Shown here: one piece after another, positions 33,125 through 45,272 of the stretch
Numbering within the stretch: position 1 is the stretch's first letter
Layout of the letters: each line of letters starts with the position of its first letter
Origin: Cristatella mucedo
Taxonomy: Eukaryota; Bryozoa; Phylactolaemata; Cristatellidae
Length of the DNA: 64,000 nucleotides
Direction of reading: 5' to 3'
Assembly: GCA_009760855.2 (NCBI GenBank)
Contig: WPIO01000024.1
Span: 591,001 to 655,000 of the forward strand
Program-made: the position numbers and the translations under genes
Notes under the pieces: model-generated
What the model was told of the DNA's origin: nothing
Database searches by the model: none
What the model saw: only the letters and a program-made list of their open reading frames with translations

Positions 33125-33336
33125 ATCTAGATGCTTTTTCAAGCGGCTACCGTAGATTCGTCTTAATATGTTAGTTGAGACTTAAATGATGTAAATTTCA
33201 TGCAGGTGGCGACCGAAGCCAGATACGAACTCCGCACTTTTGGTTCATATGAAGCGAACGCTCAATCTTCCAAAGCTTTTAATAAAGTGCGTGGAACGCA
33301 GAGAAGAATAAAAACCATAGGTTGTAGTTAGTTTGC

Positions 33337-33512
33337 TAGCTGATTTAACAGCCTCATGAAATTTTTATATAGCGGCAGAAGAGCCTCAGAGATTTATCTC
33401 CAACACTTGCAGCCACAATAAAGGATCGCCCACCGCAGGATTTGAACTCGCGACCTCGAGACAGTGGTCGCAAAAAGCAAGCACCTTGCTAAGTGAGCTA
33501 TCAGGGCTCACC
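33337..33512 (-). mobile_element. S1 SINE inserted in L2
   Basis: Complete structure: head GGTGAGCCCTGATAGCTCAC at right, box-B-like GAGTTCAAATCC, body GGGCGATCCTTTATTGTGGC, end GGCTGTTAAATCAGCTAGC at left. Confidence 0.88.
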
Positions 33513-34990
33513 AAGGGTAGGCTGGTAAGGGTAGGCTGGTGCAAGCAAGCGAGTCGACATGTGCGAAACAATGAGGCTCTTGCGGAATCTTGATTGAGGT
33601 CAAGACATAGATCTAGATCTAAGACCTTGAAGTCGATTTGACGCTTGATTGAGAGACAGTGAAGCTCGGAAAGAAGTTGCATGATGTGTGCAGCTACGCA
33701 GTTGACAACAGACCAGACGAGTTGACGAGTTTTGCGCCAGTTGCAGCCGATTAAGTTCATGAACCGGGATCCCCAGATAAAGGGAGCCGCAGTAGTCCTG
33801 ATTTGATGTCAAAAACACGTGATTAAGTTAGGTCATCTTGCTTTTGTCTAAGCATTCCCCAATTTAGGCCTAAGTTTCTCAGCTGAAAGTACCCCAAATT
33901 TACCATGTGCCGATTTAATGACAAGTCATTGCGGAACATCGCTTCCAGATTATTGGTATGCAATGTATATCTACATCACATGAGTGATGCTAGATGGACC
34001 AATCTTGAGGGCTAGGTCTTCAAACGTTAGGGTTCGAAGAAGGTTGACCAAACTAGTAGTTTGATCAACCTTAGTCGTTTTGCTTCAGCAAGTTAGTGGC
34101 CATCCAAGCGCGAATGTCGTCGATGCTGGCTACAAGGGAGGTGATCGAATCTGACGCACAACAAGGCTGAGAGAGGTCAAAAGATATGTAGAGCTGATTG
34201 TCATCGGCTTAGAAATGAAAGCCCAGATTGCGGTGTGACATCGGCTAGAGGGAGCGTACGGATTGTGCTAAGAAGGGACATTAGACCAAACCCTGAGCAC
34301 CCCGTGCTTTGAGGGCTCTCAAGACGATTGACAGTCATTGTGATCTATCTATTCTCAGAAGTCACTCAGGTAGACCTAGCCTAGGTTCGCACTGCGCCAG
34401 CGATACCTAAGAATATCGGAGAAACTCCCAAATTATCTGGTGGTCGACTATATCAAATGCTGCTGAGAGGTCAAGGAGAACCAGCAGAGAGGCCCCACCG
34501 TGATTAGCATTGTTCAGACGGTCATCGTAAACCCGATGCAGGGAAGTTTCTAGATAATGAATAGCTCTAAATTCCGATTCGAGCTTGCTATAAAGATTTG
34601 AAGAGCTAATGTAATCATTTAGCTTCCCCGGTCACCACTCGTCGAAGTGGCTTGAATATGAATAGCAAAAGGGAGACAGGGCGAAAGTTACTTAAATTCT
34701 CATGATCTAAAGTATGTTTTTTAATGAGTGGCTTGGCAATGGCCGTTTTTATAGGGGAGAGACTTCACCGGTAGCCAGGGAAATATATTTGAAAAGTTTG
34801 ATACGGTGGGGCAGCAACATGCATATGCGCCGCATAAGGAGACTTTTGGGAACAGATGCAAAAGGAAGAGCGGTCTTTTAACGCTTGGTGACCAACTTAG
34901 GGACGAGTTTCTCAGAGAATTGGATAGAGAAGAAGGGGATAAGTAGAGAAATAATGAGCATCGCGAGGAAAGGTTTCACCCCAGCTGAAG

Positions 34991-35589
34991 ATGGAGGCCC
35001 TTAATTCATTTTATCAAACCTACAATGAACTCGGAGAAACGCTCTGCTAAATCACCATTGGGAGAAGTGGGCAGTATAGTGCTTCTTAGTGCTTTTGGGT
35101 AATTGATCTTTGATTGATTTCTCTATTAAATGGACTGCATCTTGGCTTAAGTGGATCGATGCTATCTCCAATAATTCTCAAATGCGAAGCGCCGGGCAGC
35201 AGCGTAGCGAGTCTCGATTTTGTGCTGGATTTCATGATGCCTTTTCATGATGCAGAGCCATTCCTGCTTGCACTACGTCGGCCGTACACAAAAAACGTCC
35301 GGGTGAGTGTGGATCTTTGCTTTGATGCCTAGGTGCCCACTAATTTAAGACTCTGCCCAGCGTCGTGTTGTCGTACTGCATTAAGAATGAAAGGTCGGTA
35401 AGAGATGGTGTGGTGTGAAATAGCAGACGGCGACGACTTACAGGATCATCGCCATCAAAAAACGTAAGTTTTTTTTACCCACATAAATTTTTTAGCTTCT
35501 TAAATAGAAACGCACTCTAGGAATAATGAAATACAAGACATACGATGCGATGCAAAGACATTGGTGTCGTTAGGTGCAATTCAGGGAGC
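34991..35589. other. Intergenic, possible LINE 5' remnant
   Basis: Perhaps the endonuclease-side part of the neighbouring LINE up to 35350; beyond that nothing recognised. Confidence 0.4.
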
Positions 35590-36120
35590 CGCTTACAAAG
35601 ACATTCGATCGTGCTCCTATTGCAGCAAATGTAAAGTGCCTAGAAAGAGACTGCGTTCTCTGCAGGGCCCTAGAAAAAAATGAATCATTGTTATCGCGTT
35701 ATTGTTACAATATTTCTCTCACGGTCGTTCTCTCACGACCGGCTCGTCTGCATCTCCGGTCATTTCAAGGTCCAAATTCCTAAATTGAAATATTTTTGTG
35801 ATCTAGCCTTTCGCTCATATGCGCCGAAGTCAAGAACTCGCTTCCTGGCGCTATGATTATTAGTTACTATCTCCATGACCTTCCGTGTGCTTTTATCGTT
35901 AAAGTTACAGCTTGAGACGCATCTGTTCCGGTCAGCTATCGGTCTGCCCCAAGTAAACTTGTCGTTTTTTCCGATGTTAATTGCATGCGTGCCTGTGCTT
36001 GAATCAGAGCGTATACTAGTCATAGGTCTCACTAACCGCTGCCTATAAGTTTTTTCATGCTTGGTTTGGCACGTTGGCCTAAGCATGATACTTCTTTTCT
36101 GGTGACAGCTGTGTGCTGCG
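35590..36120 (+). mobile_element. L2 tail plus degenerate L2 C-terminal fragment
   Basis: 35596-35685 is a 3' tail (GCAAATGTAAAGTGCCTAGA). After it a second, older piece reads like the family C-terminus (TCATATGCGCCGAAGTCAAG, TTGAGACGCATCTGTTC). Confidence 0.6.
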
Positions 36121-36508
36121 CGCGAATCGATTTCTCGCTGACCAAGACTCACGAAGCGAGATATATAGCGCGTCTGGTTGGAGATTCAGTTCTCATGTGC
36201 CGCAAAACTGACGATCTGTTATTTTTGTGTATTTATTCATAGATGATACACCAAAGCCTGCAAGTATGCCGAGAGTAATAGGGCAAGACAGCAGTACAGA
36301 ACGAGCACAACTTAACGAAAAGTTCATGTCCAGAAAGAAGCATACGCACAGCACCAGCCACAGTGTAGAAATCAGTATCCTAACCCCAGATTGCTTTTTA
36401 TCCAATCTAAACCGTATGTTATGCAATATCCGGCTCCAAAACATTATATTTCAGAAAATTCTTATATTCGCAACCATTTTCGCAATCTGATTATGTAGTA
36501 TGCACGCG

Positions 36509-36665
36509 TATGGCACACTAGGTGAGGCGGTTGCTCTTCACGACATTGATCATGGGGTCTAGGGTTCGAATCCTACGGCGAGCGATCCTTTATTGCAGCT
36601 ACAAGCAATGACGATGGCCTTTAAGGCTCTTCTACCGCTATATAAAAACAGGCTGTTAAATCAGC
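36509..36665 (+). mobile_element. S1 SINE
   Basis: Head ATGGCACACTAGGTGAGG with box-A-like spacing, box B GGGTTCGAATCC, body GAGCGATCCTTTATTGC, end GGCTGTTAAATCAGCT with a T/A-rich tail. Confidence 0.88.
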
Positions 36666-37429
36666 TATTATTATTTTTTTTATATAGCCACTACTGTGAT
36701 TTGGGCTTGAACAACATGGTCGACTATTTTACAATTGTGGGGCAGCGGTTTCTACTTCCGGACAGAACTGCAAACAAAGAGCTCGTAACGCTGCCGGACG
36801 CGTGAGGATAATCATTAAGACCTGAGCCATAGAATTGTGACTAGTAACTTGTAGGTGCAATAACAATGTACGCAGGTTTGCCTATAGTAGCGCTAAACGG
36901 CAGTGACGAAGAACCCCCACACTACAAACATAACAAGTCTATGTCAACAGCGTAGAGAAGTCTATTTGACCACGACGGAGGGTTACAGGTTGTCAAAAGC
37001 GGCCTCGCCGTGTAATAAAACTCTTGCGATCCAAAGCTTGGGTATAAAATGTCATGGCCAAATTCAGTAGCACAACTGACAACCTATTACAGTAATTCAG
37101 CTGTTATACTGCCTGCGCCGCAGATCATCATACAGTCTGTTCCTTGCCGTTATAGTACAGGAAACCGCGAACAAGAAATATTAATCACTACCCGGCTGAT
37201 TTAGCTTGCCCCCAATTCAGCTTGAAGCAGTGGTGCCGGTTGGATGACAGTAAATAATATTAAATTAGAGAAATCCCTTCTTGCCTGCAGCTGTTTCAAG
37301 GACTTCAGCTTATGTCGGCTGCAATTTCTTAATGTCTTTAAATAACAGCTCACTAATCTAACCCTTTCGTTTCGTACCGGTCTCCATTTTGATTTGACTG
37401 GACATGCGCGACAGTAATAATAATTATAA
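36666..37429. other. Intergenic, nothing recognised
   Basis: No gene or nameable repeat seen. Confidence 0.5.
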
Positions 37430-38370
37430 TACATTTTTTTATTTCGCCCTCAGAACACCAAATCTCTTTCTAGGCACTTTACATACGCTGTAAAAAGAAG
37501 CACGGTCATGTGGTTAGTGTTAACATGCATGTTGTCAACATATCTGACAAATGCGTACCAGGAGATTTGAACTTAAAGACGCGAGCACTCAACCGGAGCC
37601 AGTAGTGCTAGCGGTGCATCGAGAAGCATGCTGGGAAATTAATTCAGATCGAAGATATGCCGAAACACAAGAATGAAAGAATCTAAAGGCGAGTGACAGA
37701 ATGTCGAAGTCGGAGTGCTGCCTAATAGGCAGACAATGCAGATTCGCGAGAATTTTGGTGCAGATAGGTGTAATGCGGCAGTTAAGACGTTTACGACAGA
37801 CACAGCTGGTTGCCGAGTTTTGCACATAGTGGGAGCATCTTTAGCATGACCACGACAACCTACGCCCAGAGAGCTAAAATAAATCACTCTGTTTACGAGC
37901 CAGATTCAGACAGTCCACCGCCAGTTGCCGCAGCGAACTTCGTGCGGTAGAGCATCGAACGACGTCCCTTTGCCTTTACGACCCGCGTGTGACACCAAGC
38001 CCAGGCCTGTTGATTCGCTTCTAGACAGACTCAAGCGAGCCATCGGGCTGCTTGGACGCACAAGATTGCCAGACTAGGATGCCACGAATGCACTGATCAG
38101 TGGTGCTCTTATCTAAGCTAGCCCAAATTTTGCTATGGAGGCAAAAGCCGGCAGCATTGTTATGGGCAACTGATGCGCTCATCTAGCGACAAGTCAGTTT
38201 GGAAGACGACGTCCACATTCGCACAAGGACTACATGAGATAACCTGGTCAAGCCGATTTGGAGAGTCGGGCTTTCTATATTCTGAGTATTGTTTGCTTGA
38301 CCCACAGTAAGTTGGCTTGTCGTCATTCGATTTCAGACAACGTGTTGCCATTCAAGTGCAAAAATCAGCA
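37430..38370 (-). mobile_element. L2-like LINE, degenerate copy
   Basis: Tail at left (CGCCCTCAGAACACCAAATC), then coding remnants on the minus strand (LANLHCLPIRQHSDFDILSL). An unmatched stretch at 37880-38060 separates them from a further piece. Confidence 0.72.
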
Positions 38371-38519
38371 ATAAATATCTGGTCAATACAATCAAGGCAA
38401 CTAATTCATCTTCTTTTGCATAAATGCAAGTTTTTGCTGCGAATATTTGTGGGCGTTTGCGACTGATGTTATGGTCGTTACGATATGACTAAATAACGGG
38501 CATAGAGAGAGAATATAAT

Positions 38520-38651
38520 AATTATTATTCACGTAGTAAAGCGCCCCAAGAGAACCAAATCTCTCTCTCTCTCTCTCTCTCTATCTCTATCTCTATCTAT
38601 CTCTCTCTATATATCAATAAATAAATATATATATGTATATCTATATGTGTT

Positions 38652-38685
<34 letters not shown>

Positions 38686-38880
38686 ACATTTGGTGCGAAG
38701 GAAACGCGATCGAATGGCGAGTGGTAGCATGCTCAATAAACAACAAGAATAATATGGTTAAGGATGACATGCACAGGGACAGCATGCAAGAACAGTAGCA
38801 GCATGCACAGTGTCAGCCACGCATAAGCAGACAAAGGTCAAATCACAGGGACCCACTGAAGGCAGTGATAAATAGAGAGC
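38520..38880 (-). mobile_element. L2 3' end with microsatellites expanded inside the tail hairpin
   Basis: GTAAAGCGCCCCAAGAGAAC at left and TTTTACATTTGGTGCGAAGG at right are the two sides of the tail, pushed apart by (CT)n at about 38562-38608, TA/TC-rich sequence and (GT)n at 38651-38682. The family 3'UTR follows. Confidence 0.8.
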
Positions 38881-39109
38881 TGGAGGCTCACGGTCACCCT
38901 TGTTGTTTGCTTAACCCAGGCGCACACGGGCTACGTGTACCCTAGCTGTAGCCGTGGAGTCCTCAGAGATGCCGAGTGAAGGCTATTAGTTGATGAGCTA
39001 ATGCCACAAAGGGCATCCGCTAAGCATCCGTGAAGGTCTACGGCCACTTGGCGGCGCTTAAGTTTCCCCTCCAGGGGGCTACAACGTCTATCCAATGTGA
39101 AAAAATACC

Positions 39110-39277
39110 AGCTGATTCAACGGCCTCTTTTGCATAGCGACAAAAGAGCCTTTAAGGCTATCGCCGCCGTTTGCAGTGGCAATAAAGGATCACATACAGC
39201 TGGATTCGAGCCCACGACTTCGGGATCAAGGTCGTGAAAAGCAGCCGCCTTACCTAGTGTGCCATCACGGCTCACCC
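39110..39277 (-). mobile_element. S1 SINE
   Basis: Head at right (GTGATGGCACACTAGGTAAG on the minus strand), box-B-like GGCTCGAATCC, end GCCGTTGAATCAGCTGG at left. Confidence 0.88.
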
Positions 39278-39344
39278 GAACGGCGGCAAGCCGAGTCAGC
39301 CAGATTAAGAGAAATATTCACTATTCGTTGCTTCTGAAAATATA

Positions 39345-39735
39345 ACGGCTAGGAAATGGTTATGCGATAGTCTATGGCTAAGGCCACATACAAATAGAAG
39401 CCGTATACAGGGCTGTCAGTTGTTCTTTCTGAGTTTGCCTTGGTATTTGAGCTGATTCGAGCTCTTGGCCACGGAGCTGGTAGTGTACGTCTTGAATGTT
39501 GTTAAATGCCTGTAAACCCCTGTTGCTATCGAACAGACTTCCCTACGCTGTTTATACGGTCTTGCTATGCTATGATGTGGGCGCTGGTCGTCGCTGACGC
39601 GTTTCGCTTCATGGTGGCGTTCCAGCGTGCGTCGGCGCTGCGCCCACGTGCCGCCAGCCGCGATGCAAGGTTCAGGGGTCACCATTGTTCGCCAGCTGAG
39701 GCAAGCGCCGTTACCAGCGCGACGTTTGCGGCCCA
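39345..39735 (+). repeat. Unclassified repeat R4, copy A
   Basis: Matches 59455-59830 over most of its length: GTAGTGTACGTCTTGAATGT versus TTTGTGTACGTCATAGCAGC, ATCGAACAGACTTCCCTA versus GTCGAATAGACTTGTCTA. Moderately diverged, same orientation. Confidence 0.6.
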
Positions 39736-42700
39736 GTTGAGTCCAGACGCGGAGCCGCACACCTCGTAGGTTAATACCGTCTATCCTTATCTACGGATGG
39801 GTCAGGGGCGCGCCCTCGGCTTCACTCAACTTCGGGCTTGCAAGATACGAAAAGAGTTCTTTTATTTTTCCGGTGCGTCGTAAGAGGCGTCCACGCGGCG
39901 TACCTCACTTATTGAGCTCCGGGCTCTACGAAAATGGGAAGATGGGCGATTTTAACGAAAGGCTGACTGGCCATTCCGGGAGAATGGCAAAGAGAAGGAA
40001 TGCCTCGACTTTTCACCGCGCCCCTCAAGATAGAGGTCTAACCGCGAGCAAAAGTGTGCTTGCCACGCCCTTGAACCTGTGTGTCCTCCAGCTTTCGGGC
40101 TCGCTATCTCGCCGGTGTGGAGGCAGCCGACCGCACGCGCGCGGTCGGCAGTTTGACGCCAGCGGCGTGCTCTCGCCGCGTGCCCGATGTTTGCAGCGGC
40201 GGCCCTCGAGCATTGGCGAAAAATCTCGGCGATTCCGCGCAGCAGGCCGCCGGCTCAAACTTGTGCCGCGACGCACGCCCAGCCTTCCATGGCACGCTGC
40301 TTATAAAAAAAAAGGAACATGCTAGCAGATTTTGCGCTGAATTTCAATCACCTGGATTCGTTCACTTAGCCGCTCTATCTAGCCGATGCCAAACCGCTGT
40401 CGCCGCTGCCCCGAGTCACACCGGTTCGCCGCGCGGATTGCTCTGCCTATTAATGCGGCGCGTCCACGCGAGCATTTAGGCTCCGACCGCCGCCGAGTGG
40501 CGGCTTGACAATTCAGGCCGAAGAGTGTCGCTTCACTTAGCAGCGTTCATGATGCGTTCAGGCCTGGTGAATACTCGGGATCAGCCTGAAAAAACCTCAA
40601 GTACAAGCCGCTGCCGGTTGGGCCTGGATTACGGCGGCCGCGGGGGTTAATTAGCAGTTCGTGATTTGTGGTTATTAGGAGCCTGACTTCTTAGGCCGAG
40701 CTATTATCGGGTATAGGCTTCGCTAATGTAATAATTAGTCGTCGGTTTGATGCCGCCGAGCCGTCGAGGCCGATGTACGAGTGCGCTCTTGTGGGGATTA
40801 CGACTGGGCGCTACCACGCCGGCGGCCGGCGGTCTTATTGTTATTTGTCTTATTGTATTATGCGCAGAGAATGTGGATCGCTGTCGCGTTCCGCCATCCT
40901 CTGCTCATCCGTGCATTGAAGCTGCTGCTTTTGCGAGTCACCAGCCGTGCTTCGAGATGCTAGTTTCACCCGAATCGCTTGGCGGACGTTAAGTCTAGCA
41001 TATGTTACTCGAGTCGCGCTTCGTGCGAAAGATGTTCCCGGAGCCGCTGCACGAGCTCGCGACGTCCGACGGTACCGAAAGTTTGCGATGGCTGCCGAGG
41101 ACAGCGGAGGCCGCTCGATCCTTGCGCACCGTTTGCATTAGAAAACATCGCAATCCTGGTCTCACCGCTTGTATTACTCTATTTGATGAACGCTTTGCCT
41201 GAATTGAGTCGCGCAATATCGATTAATTGAACAGCAACCTGAAGCACGCCTCAGACCAAACGGAACAAGGCTTAGCTGCTTTAATTGCGAAGCTCAAGCG
41301 ACGGCGGAAGCAGAGCTTAGTAGCGGCAGGAACTGAAACATTATACGTACACTGCAGCTAGCTAGCTGTCTACTCTGGAGCAAGCTGTAAAGCAGCACTC
41401 AGGTGCGGTAGCTTCTCTGAAAACGCATCTTCAAGCTAACGCGCATGTACACTCGACTACGCTGATAAGACTACGCTCAGGCCGGCAAATGGAAATTCTC
41501 ATAGGCGGAGTATTCCCACGGCGGAGCGAGACTATAGATAGAGTACATCTGGGACGCGGAACTGCTATTCTTGCAAGCGGAGTAATCCTACATCCGATAT
41601 TCGTATATGCGTAGTTGACTGTACTACGTATACAGCAAGTCGGTCTCTCGATACCCCGATTGGGTCAAGCCATTCTGCATCGCTATTGACATTCAACGCA
41701 AACGGGCAACAGTGTGCGTTTTCGGACTCTATCGAGCGTGCCTGCATCAAGCTCCTCTCCAGATCCGGCTTCTCGATTGCAGCAGCGCCAATCCCTCCCC
41801 CCTCCAGATCGTGCGCTACGAGACCGCGAGCGATGCCGGGACGCCATCGCGGCCGGTGCCTGACTCGCTTCGTAGAAGTGTCTCGAACGTATCGGCGGCG
41901 GGCGTCTGCCCGAGCTGAGGCGCGCCGAGCTGAGGGGCGCCGAGGTGAGGAGCGCCGAGCGACGATGAGTTATGCGCAATTTTCGAGCGTCGATGAAGTC
42001 GTGCGACCGGCTTGAGCGGCCATTCATTCCGGTCGACACTCAAGCAAGAGGGCACATCCTGCAATCGACACTCTCGCTACCCCGCTTCTTTTCGCAATTT
42101 ATACCGTCCCTCCTTGGCCGATCCGATCGCCAAGCGCCGACCGTCGCGCGAGTCATTTTCATGCTGACTATGCACTGATTTCCGTCGGCGGTAGTCCTGC
42201 ACTTATAGCTGGGCGCGAGCTTTGGAGCGCTGAAGAAGACGGCCGAGCAGGACGTAAACTGCTGCGGTAGCCCTCTATAGGATGCTCTGGATCAGAGGTG
42301 GATTCGCCTCTGGGAGGAAGCGAGCCCAGCGAGATTTTTGTGAGGGTGAGGGCAGGAATCGCGAGAATCGTTTCGCGTAGGCGGGGCTAGATCCGCACTA
42401 AGTAAAAAGCTATCGTGCAAAATCACGGCGTTTATACGCCACGAACGCGGCGGTCGCTCGTTGATTTGAATTAAGAGATAATCTCATCATTGGTAAAAGT
42501 CGGCGGCGGCGGCGGGGGAGGGGGACGGGGGCGTCGGGAAAAGGGTGCGGCCCAGCTCGCTGTCCTGCTGTTGGGTGGCGGCCAATGACGTCCTCGCACC
42601 TTGGCTCTGCCGCAGCCGTTGCGATCGCGTGAAAACTGACGAAAAGATACTGGCCATTTTCGTTGCCGTATGTGGTGAAATTGGGTGCGCCAAAGTAGGG

Positions 42701-42817
42701 ATTGGAAAGCCACAAGTTCCATTACGCACGACCGCACGGAACTGGCCTGCCAGGCTACGCGCTCGCGTCACGTGCCTTGGGCCTCGACTGACGTGTTGTG
42801 GCGAACGAAGAAGCAGC

Positions 42818-42880
42818 TCTTTCTTTCTTTCTTTCTTTATTTCTTTCTTTCTTCCTTTCTTTTTTTTCTTTCTTCCTTTC
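42818..42880. repeat. (CTTT)n-rich microsatellite
   Basis: Pyrimidine tract with CTTT units and interruptions. Confidence 0.9.
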
Positions 42881-43413
42881 GGTACCAGCTATTGTCGCCG
42901 CGGAGCCCGCAACTGCTACAACCTCCTTTGAGACTGCTACTATGACAACAGATGCGGTCATGATTCGCAGCCGCTCAGGTGCCGGCCAGGCTGCTTTTTA
43001 ACCTGCGATCTCGCGCTGCCACTCGTGCGACCCGATTCTCACGCTCGGTGCCACCGGCCGTAGCCGCGCTCCTCACGGCCATCAATATTTTCGGCGATGT
43101 GCAGACGGGCGATTTTCGTGCACGTCGTGCGCAGATGTTTACTGACAACCGAAAAGGGGCGTCTGTCTTTTATAGGCCTATCAAATTTCGGCACCGCACC
43201 TTTGAGTTTTCACAGACTTAGCGAGCTTTTTCCTCTGACTACCGAGGTATTTACGCGCCTACTTCTTTGGTTATGGCATAGATATTCGATTAGTGTGGCG
43301 CTATGATCAGTGTGCTCTTGCCAGTCAACCAGTTTCTTAGGGGCCGTGACCACAGCTGACTTTTAATTAGAGCAAATAGATTGAACTTGCCGTTCCGATT
43401 CGCCATCTGATGA

Positions 43414-43475
43414 GCTGTACGTCATCTGACTGCTGTACGTCATCTGACTGCTGTACGTCATCTGACTGCTGTACG
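43414..43475. repeat. 18-bp tandem repeat, 3 copies plus a partial
   Basis: Unit GCTGTACGTCATCTGACT repeated three times exactly, then GCTGTACG. Each unit carries TACGTCA, a CRE half-site-like word. Confidence 0.92.
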
Positions 43476-44169
43476 ATCAGCAAAATGATTTTCTGGAAGC
43501 TGTCAATCATAGCCAACAGGCTGTCAAACTGATTCAAGGCAGACAGCTGAGGCTGCCGGATGACCTGAACGTCCAAAGTGCCAGATTATTCAGACGTTGC
43601 CTTGACTACCAGCTCGGCTCTGAGACGACTTTGGCGGTGGTTGGGAGTAGAGTGCAGCCACGACAACTGAAGTGAACAAGGCATCGCTGAAAATTCTCGG
43701 CTGACTTTAGTGATAGCGTCTGACTAGGTGGCGAAGCTGAAAGTGGCCATCTTGACAGCCATCGTGACCGTGTCTTGGGTATCCTCTTTAGCTGCCGAGG
43801 GCGGCGGTTATTTTAGGACGGCGCAGTCAAACGCGGGTCTCAGCCAATCGGATTATGGCCACCGATACAGTTTATTAGCGATGTCTGATTGATCAAGTTA
43901 TAGGACCGCATGCGTCGCTACGTTGAGATCTTGGTCCGATACCTTATTTAAGCATTGCTAATTCAAAAATTAATTCAGTCCGATGCTGCGCTGACCGGGC
44001 TTTTAGACGCACTTTAGGGTCTTGTTTGGAATTCGTCTGAATGTTATAAAGTAGTCCTTCGGGCTTGGTTGTGACTTAAAGGCAATATTAATTGCTATTG
44101 TGTGTCCTGCTCTAGTCTGGCCACCTGTATGCGTCGAAGCTACCTCGGTGCAACTCGCTAGCTTTCAGG

Positions 44170-44325
44170 TCGTAGCCCAGAGTAAGGCGGTCGCCCCATG
44201 TGAAGTGGGCTCGGAGGTCTGCAGTGGGCGGGCGATCCTTTGTGGCCAACTGCAAACGGCGGTGATAGCTGTTAAGGCTTTTCTGCCACAATATAAATGA
44301 GGCCGCTGTAACAGCTTATAACCAT
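44170..44325 (+). mobile_element. S1 SINE, diverged
   Basis: AAGGCGGTCGCC head part, GGGCGGGCGATCCTTTGTGG body, AAGGCTTTTCTGCCACAATATAA and TGTAACAGCT end. Confidence 0.7.
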
Positions 44326-45272
44326 TTATTTTCTTCGAGGCTCAGTTCTATCGGTACCTGCCTAGCGACGGTGAAGCCAAACGTTATGGCGCAATTCCGG
44401 ACCGTCTACGTATGATGAAAGCGATGCTGGAGTGTGTACGCGTTCCAAACGCCCGCGGCCGATCATTTCGCTATCCGATGCTTTCGCTGCAGCGCAGCAC
44501 GCAGCCCTCTACACGAGCGAGCTCGTCAATCGTGGCCGCACTCATTTAGCGACATCTTCACGCTCGATGTGTAGGTGGTCGCCTGAAAAAGCACTTCCGT
44601 CGTAGCGGCGCAGTCGCGCGCCGCTACGACGCTGACGAGCCTCCCTCTCTGCCCGCATCGGCTGGCCGCCATGAAGACTCTGACGCGGGAGCTGTGCGTG
44701 CAAAGCGCGTGCCTACACTGCCGTCTGCGCCGTCGTCCGCGCTCGCACGAGCAGCGGCGGCGAAACGCGGCGGCGCCGCAACGTCGCGCGAGCGCGTGCG
44801 AAAATGGCCGAGTGCGAGTGCGCGGCTCGCATGCAAAGGATCGCGTGCAGAGCGTGAACCGCGCTCTCTCGGACGCCTCTCGGAGCGCCGGGCCGGGCGC
44901 GATGCGATGGCTGGCGCGCGCGCGCTGCTCGCCACTGCGCGGCGAGCGAGCGAGCGAGCGAGGTGCGCGATAGCGAGACGACGGACAGGCGAGCACGTCG
45001 GCGCCCCACGGGCTGACGCGGCGGCGAGCAGACTTCGCGCGGCAAAAAGGCAAAGGCAGCCGATTAAAGGCAGGCGGCTTTCTAAAGGCAGCCGTTCGGC
45101 TTCAGTCGCCGATGGCGACTGAAGCCAGCTCCTTGCGGCGCCGCCGCGAGCGGATGCTCGTCTACCGCTACTGCTAGGCGCCCCGCCCACTCCCCCCCCC
45201 CGCCCCGGCCCCGGCCGAATCGGGGGGGGGGCGGGAGAAAGCGGGAGGGCTACGCACGCGCGTCGCCCGTCA
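44326..45272. other. GC-rich flank downstream of the first Kv gene
   Basis: Strongly GC/CpG-rich from 44560. No gene recognised; long frames on both strands are Arg/Ala-rich composition artefacts. A C-run and G-run at 45192-45236 could form a hairpin. Confidence 0.55.

Larger units (their letters stand above)
32885..34990 (-). mobile_element. L2-like LINE with reverse-transcriptase core, host of a SPIN element and an S1 SINE
   Basis: Tail at left (32885-32937), resuming after the SPIN-like element, then 3'UTR/C-terminal traces, then beyond the S1 SINE a coding region. On the minus strand near 34510-34440 it reads LLVLLDLSAAFDIVDH, the catalytic first Asp block of a LINE RT. A decayed F.ADDNQLY palm block lies near 34200. 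Many breaks. The LINE may extend to about 35350. Confidence 0.8.
39736..44169. other. GC-rich intergenic block without recognised genes
   Basis: Alternates CpG-rich (39870-40300, 40750-41130, 41800-42030) with mixed sequence. Open frames are short, overlap on both strands and lack family motifs. Includes a CTTT tract and an 18-bp tandem repeat listed separately. Confidence 0.5.

Noticed and set aside
36509-36590. tRNA gene suggested by box-A and box-B-like words
   Set aside because: The same unit occurs at least nine times with a constant non-tRNA body and end. No proper cloverleaf can be drawn from the copies, so these are SINEs.
43414-43475. Coding repeat SDDVQQ seen in the minus-strand frame
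   Set aside because: The frame is only 69 codons, without homology; the periodicity is that of the 18-bp DNA repeat.
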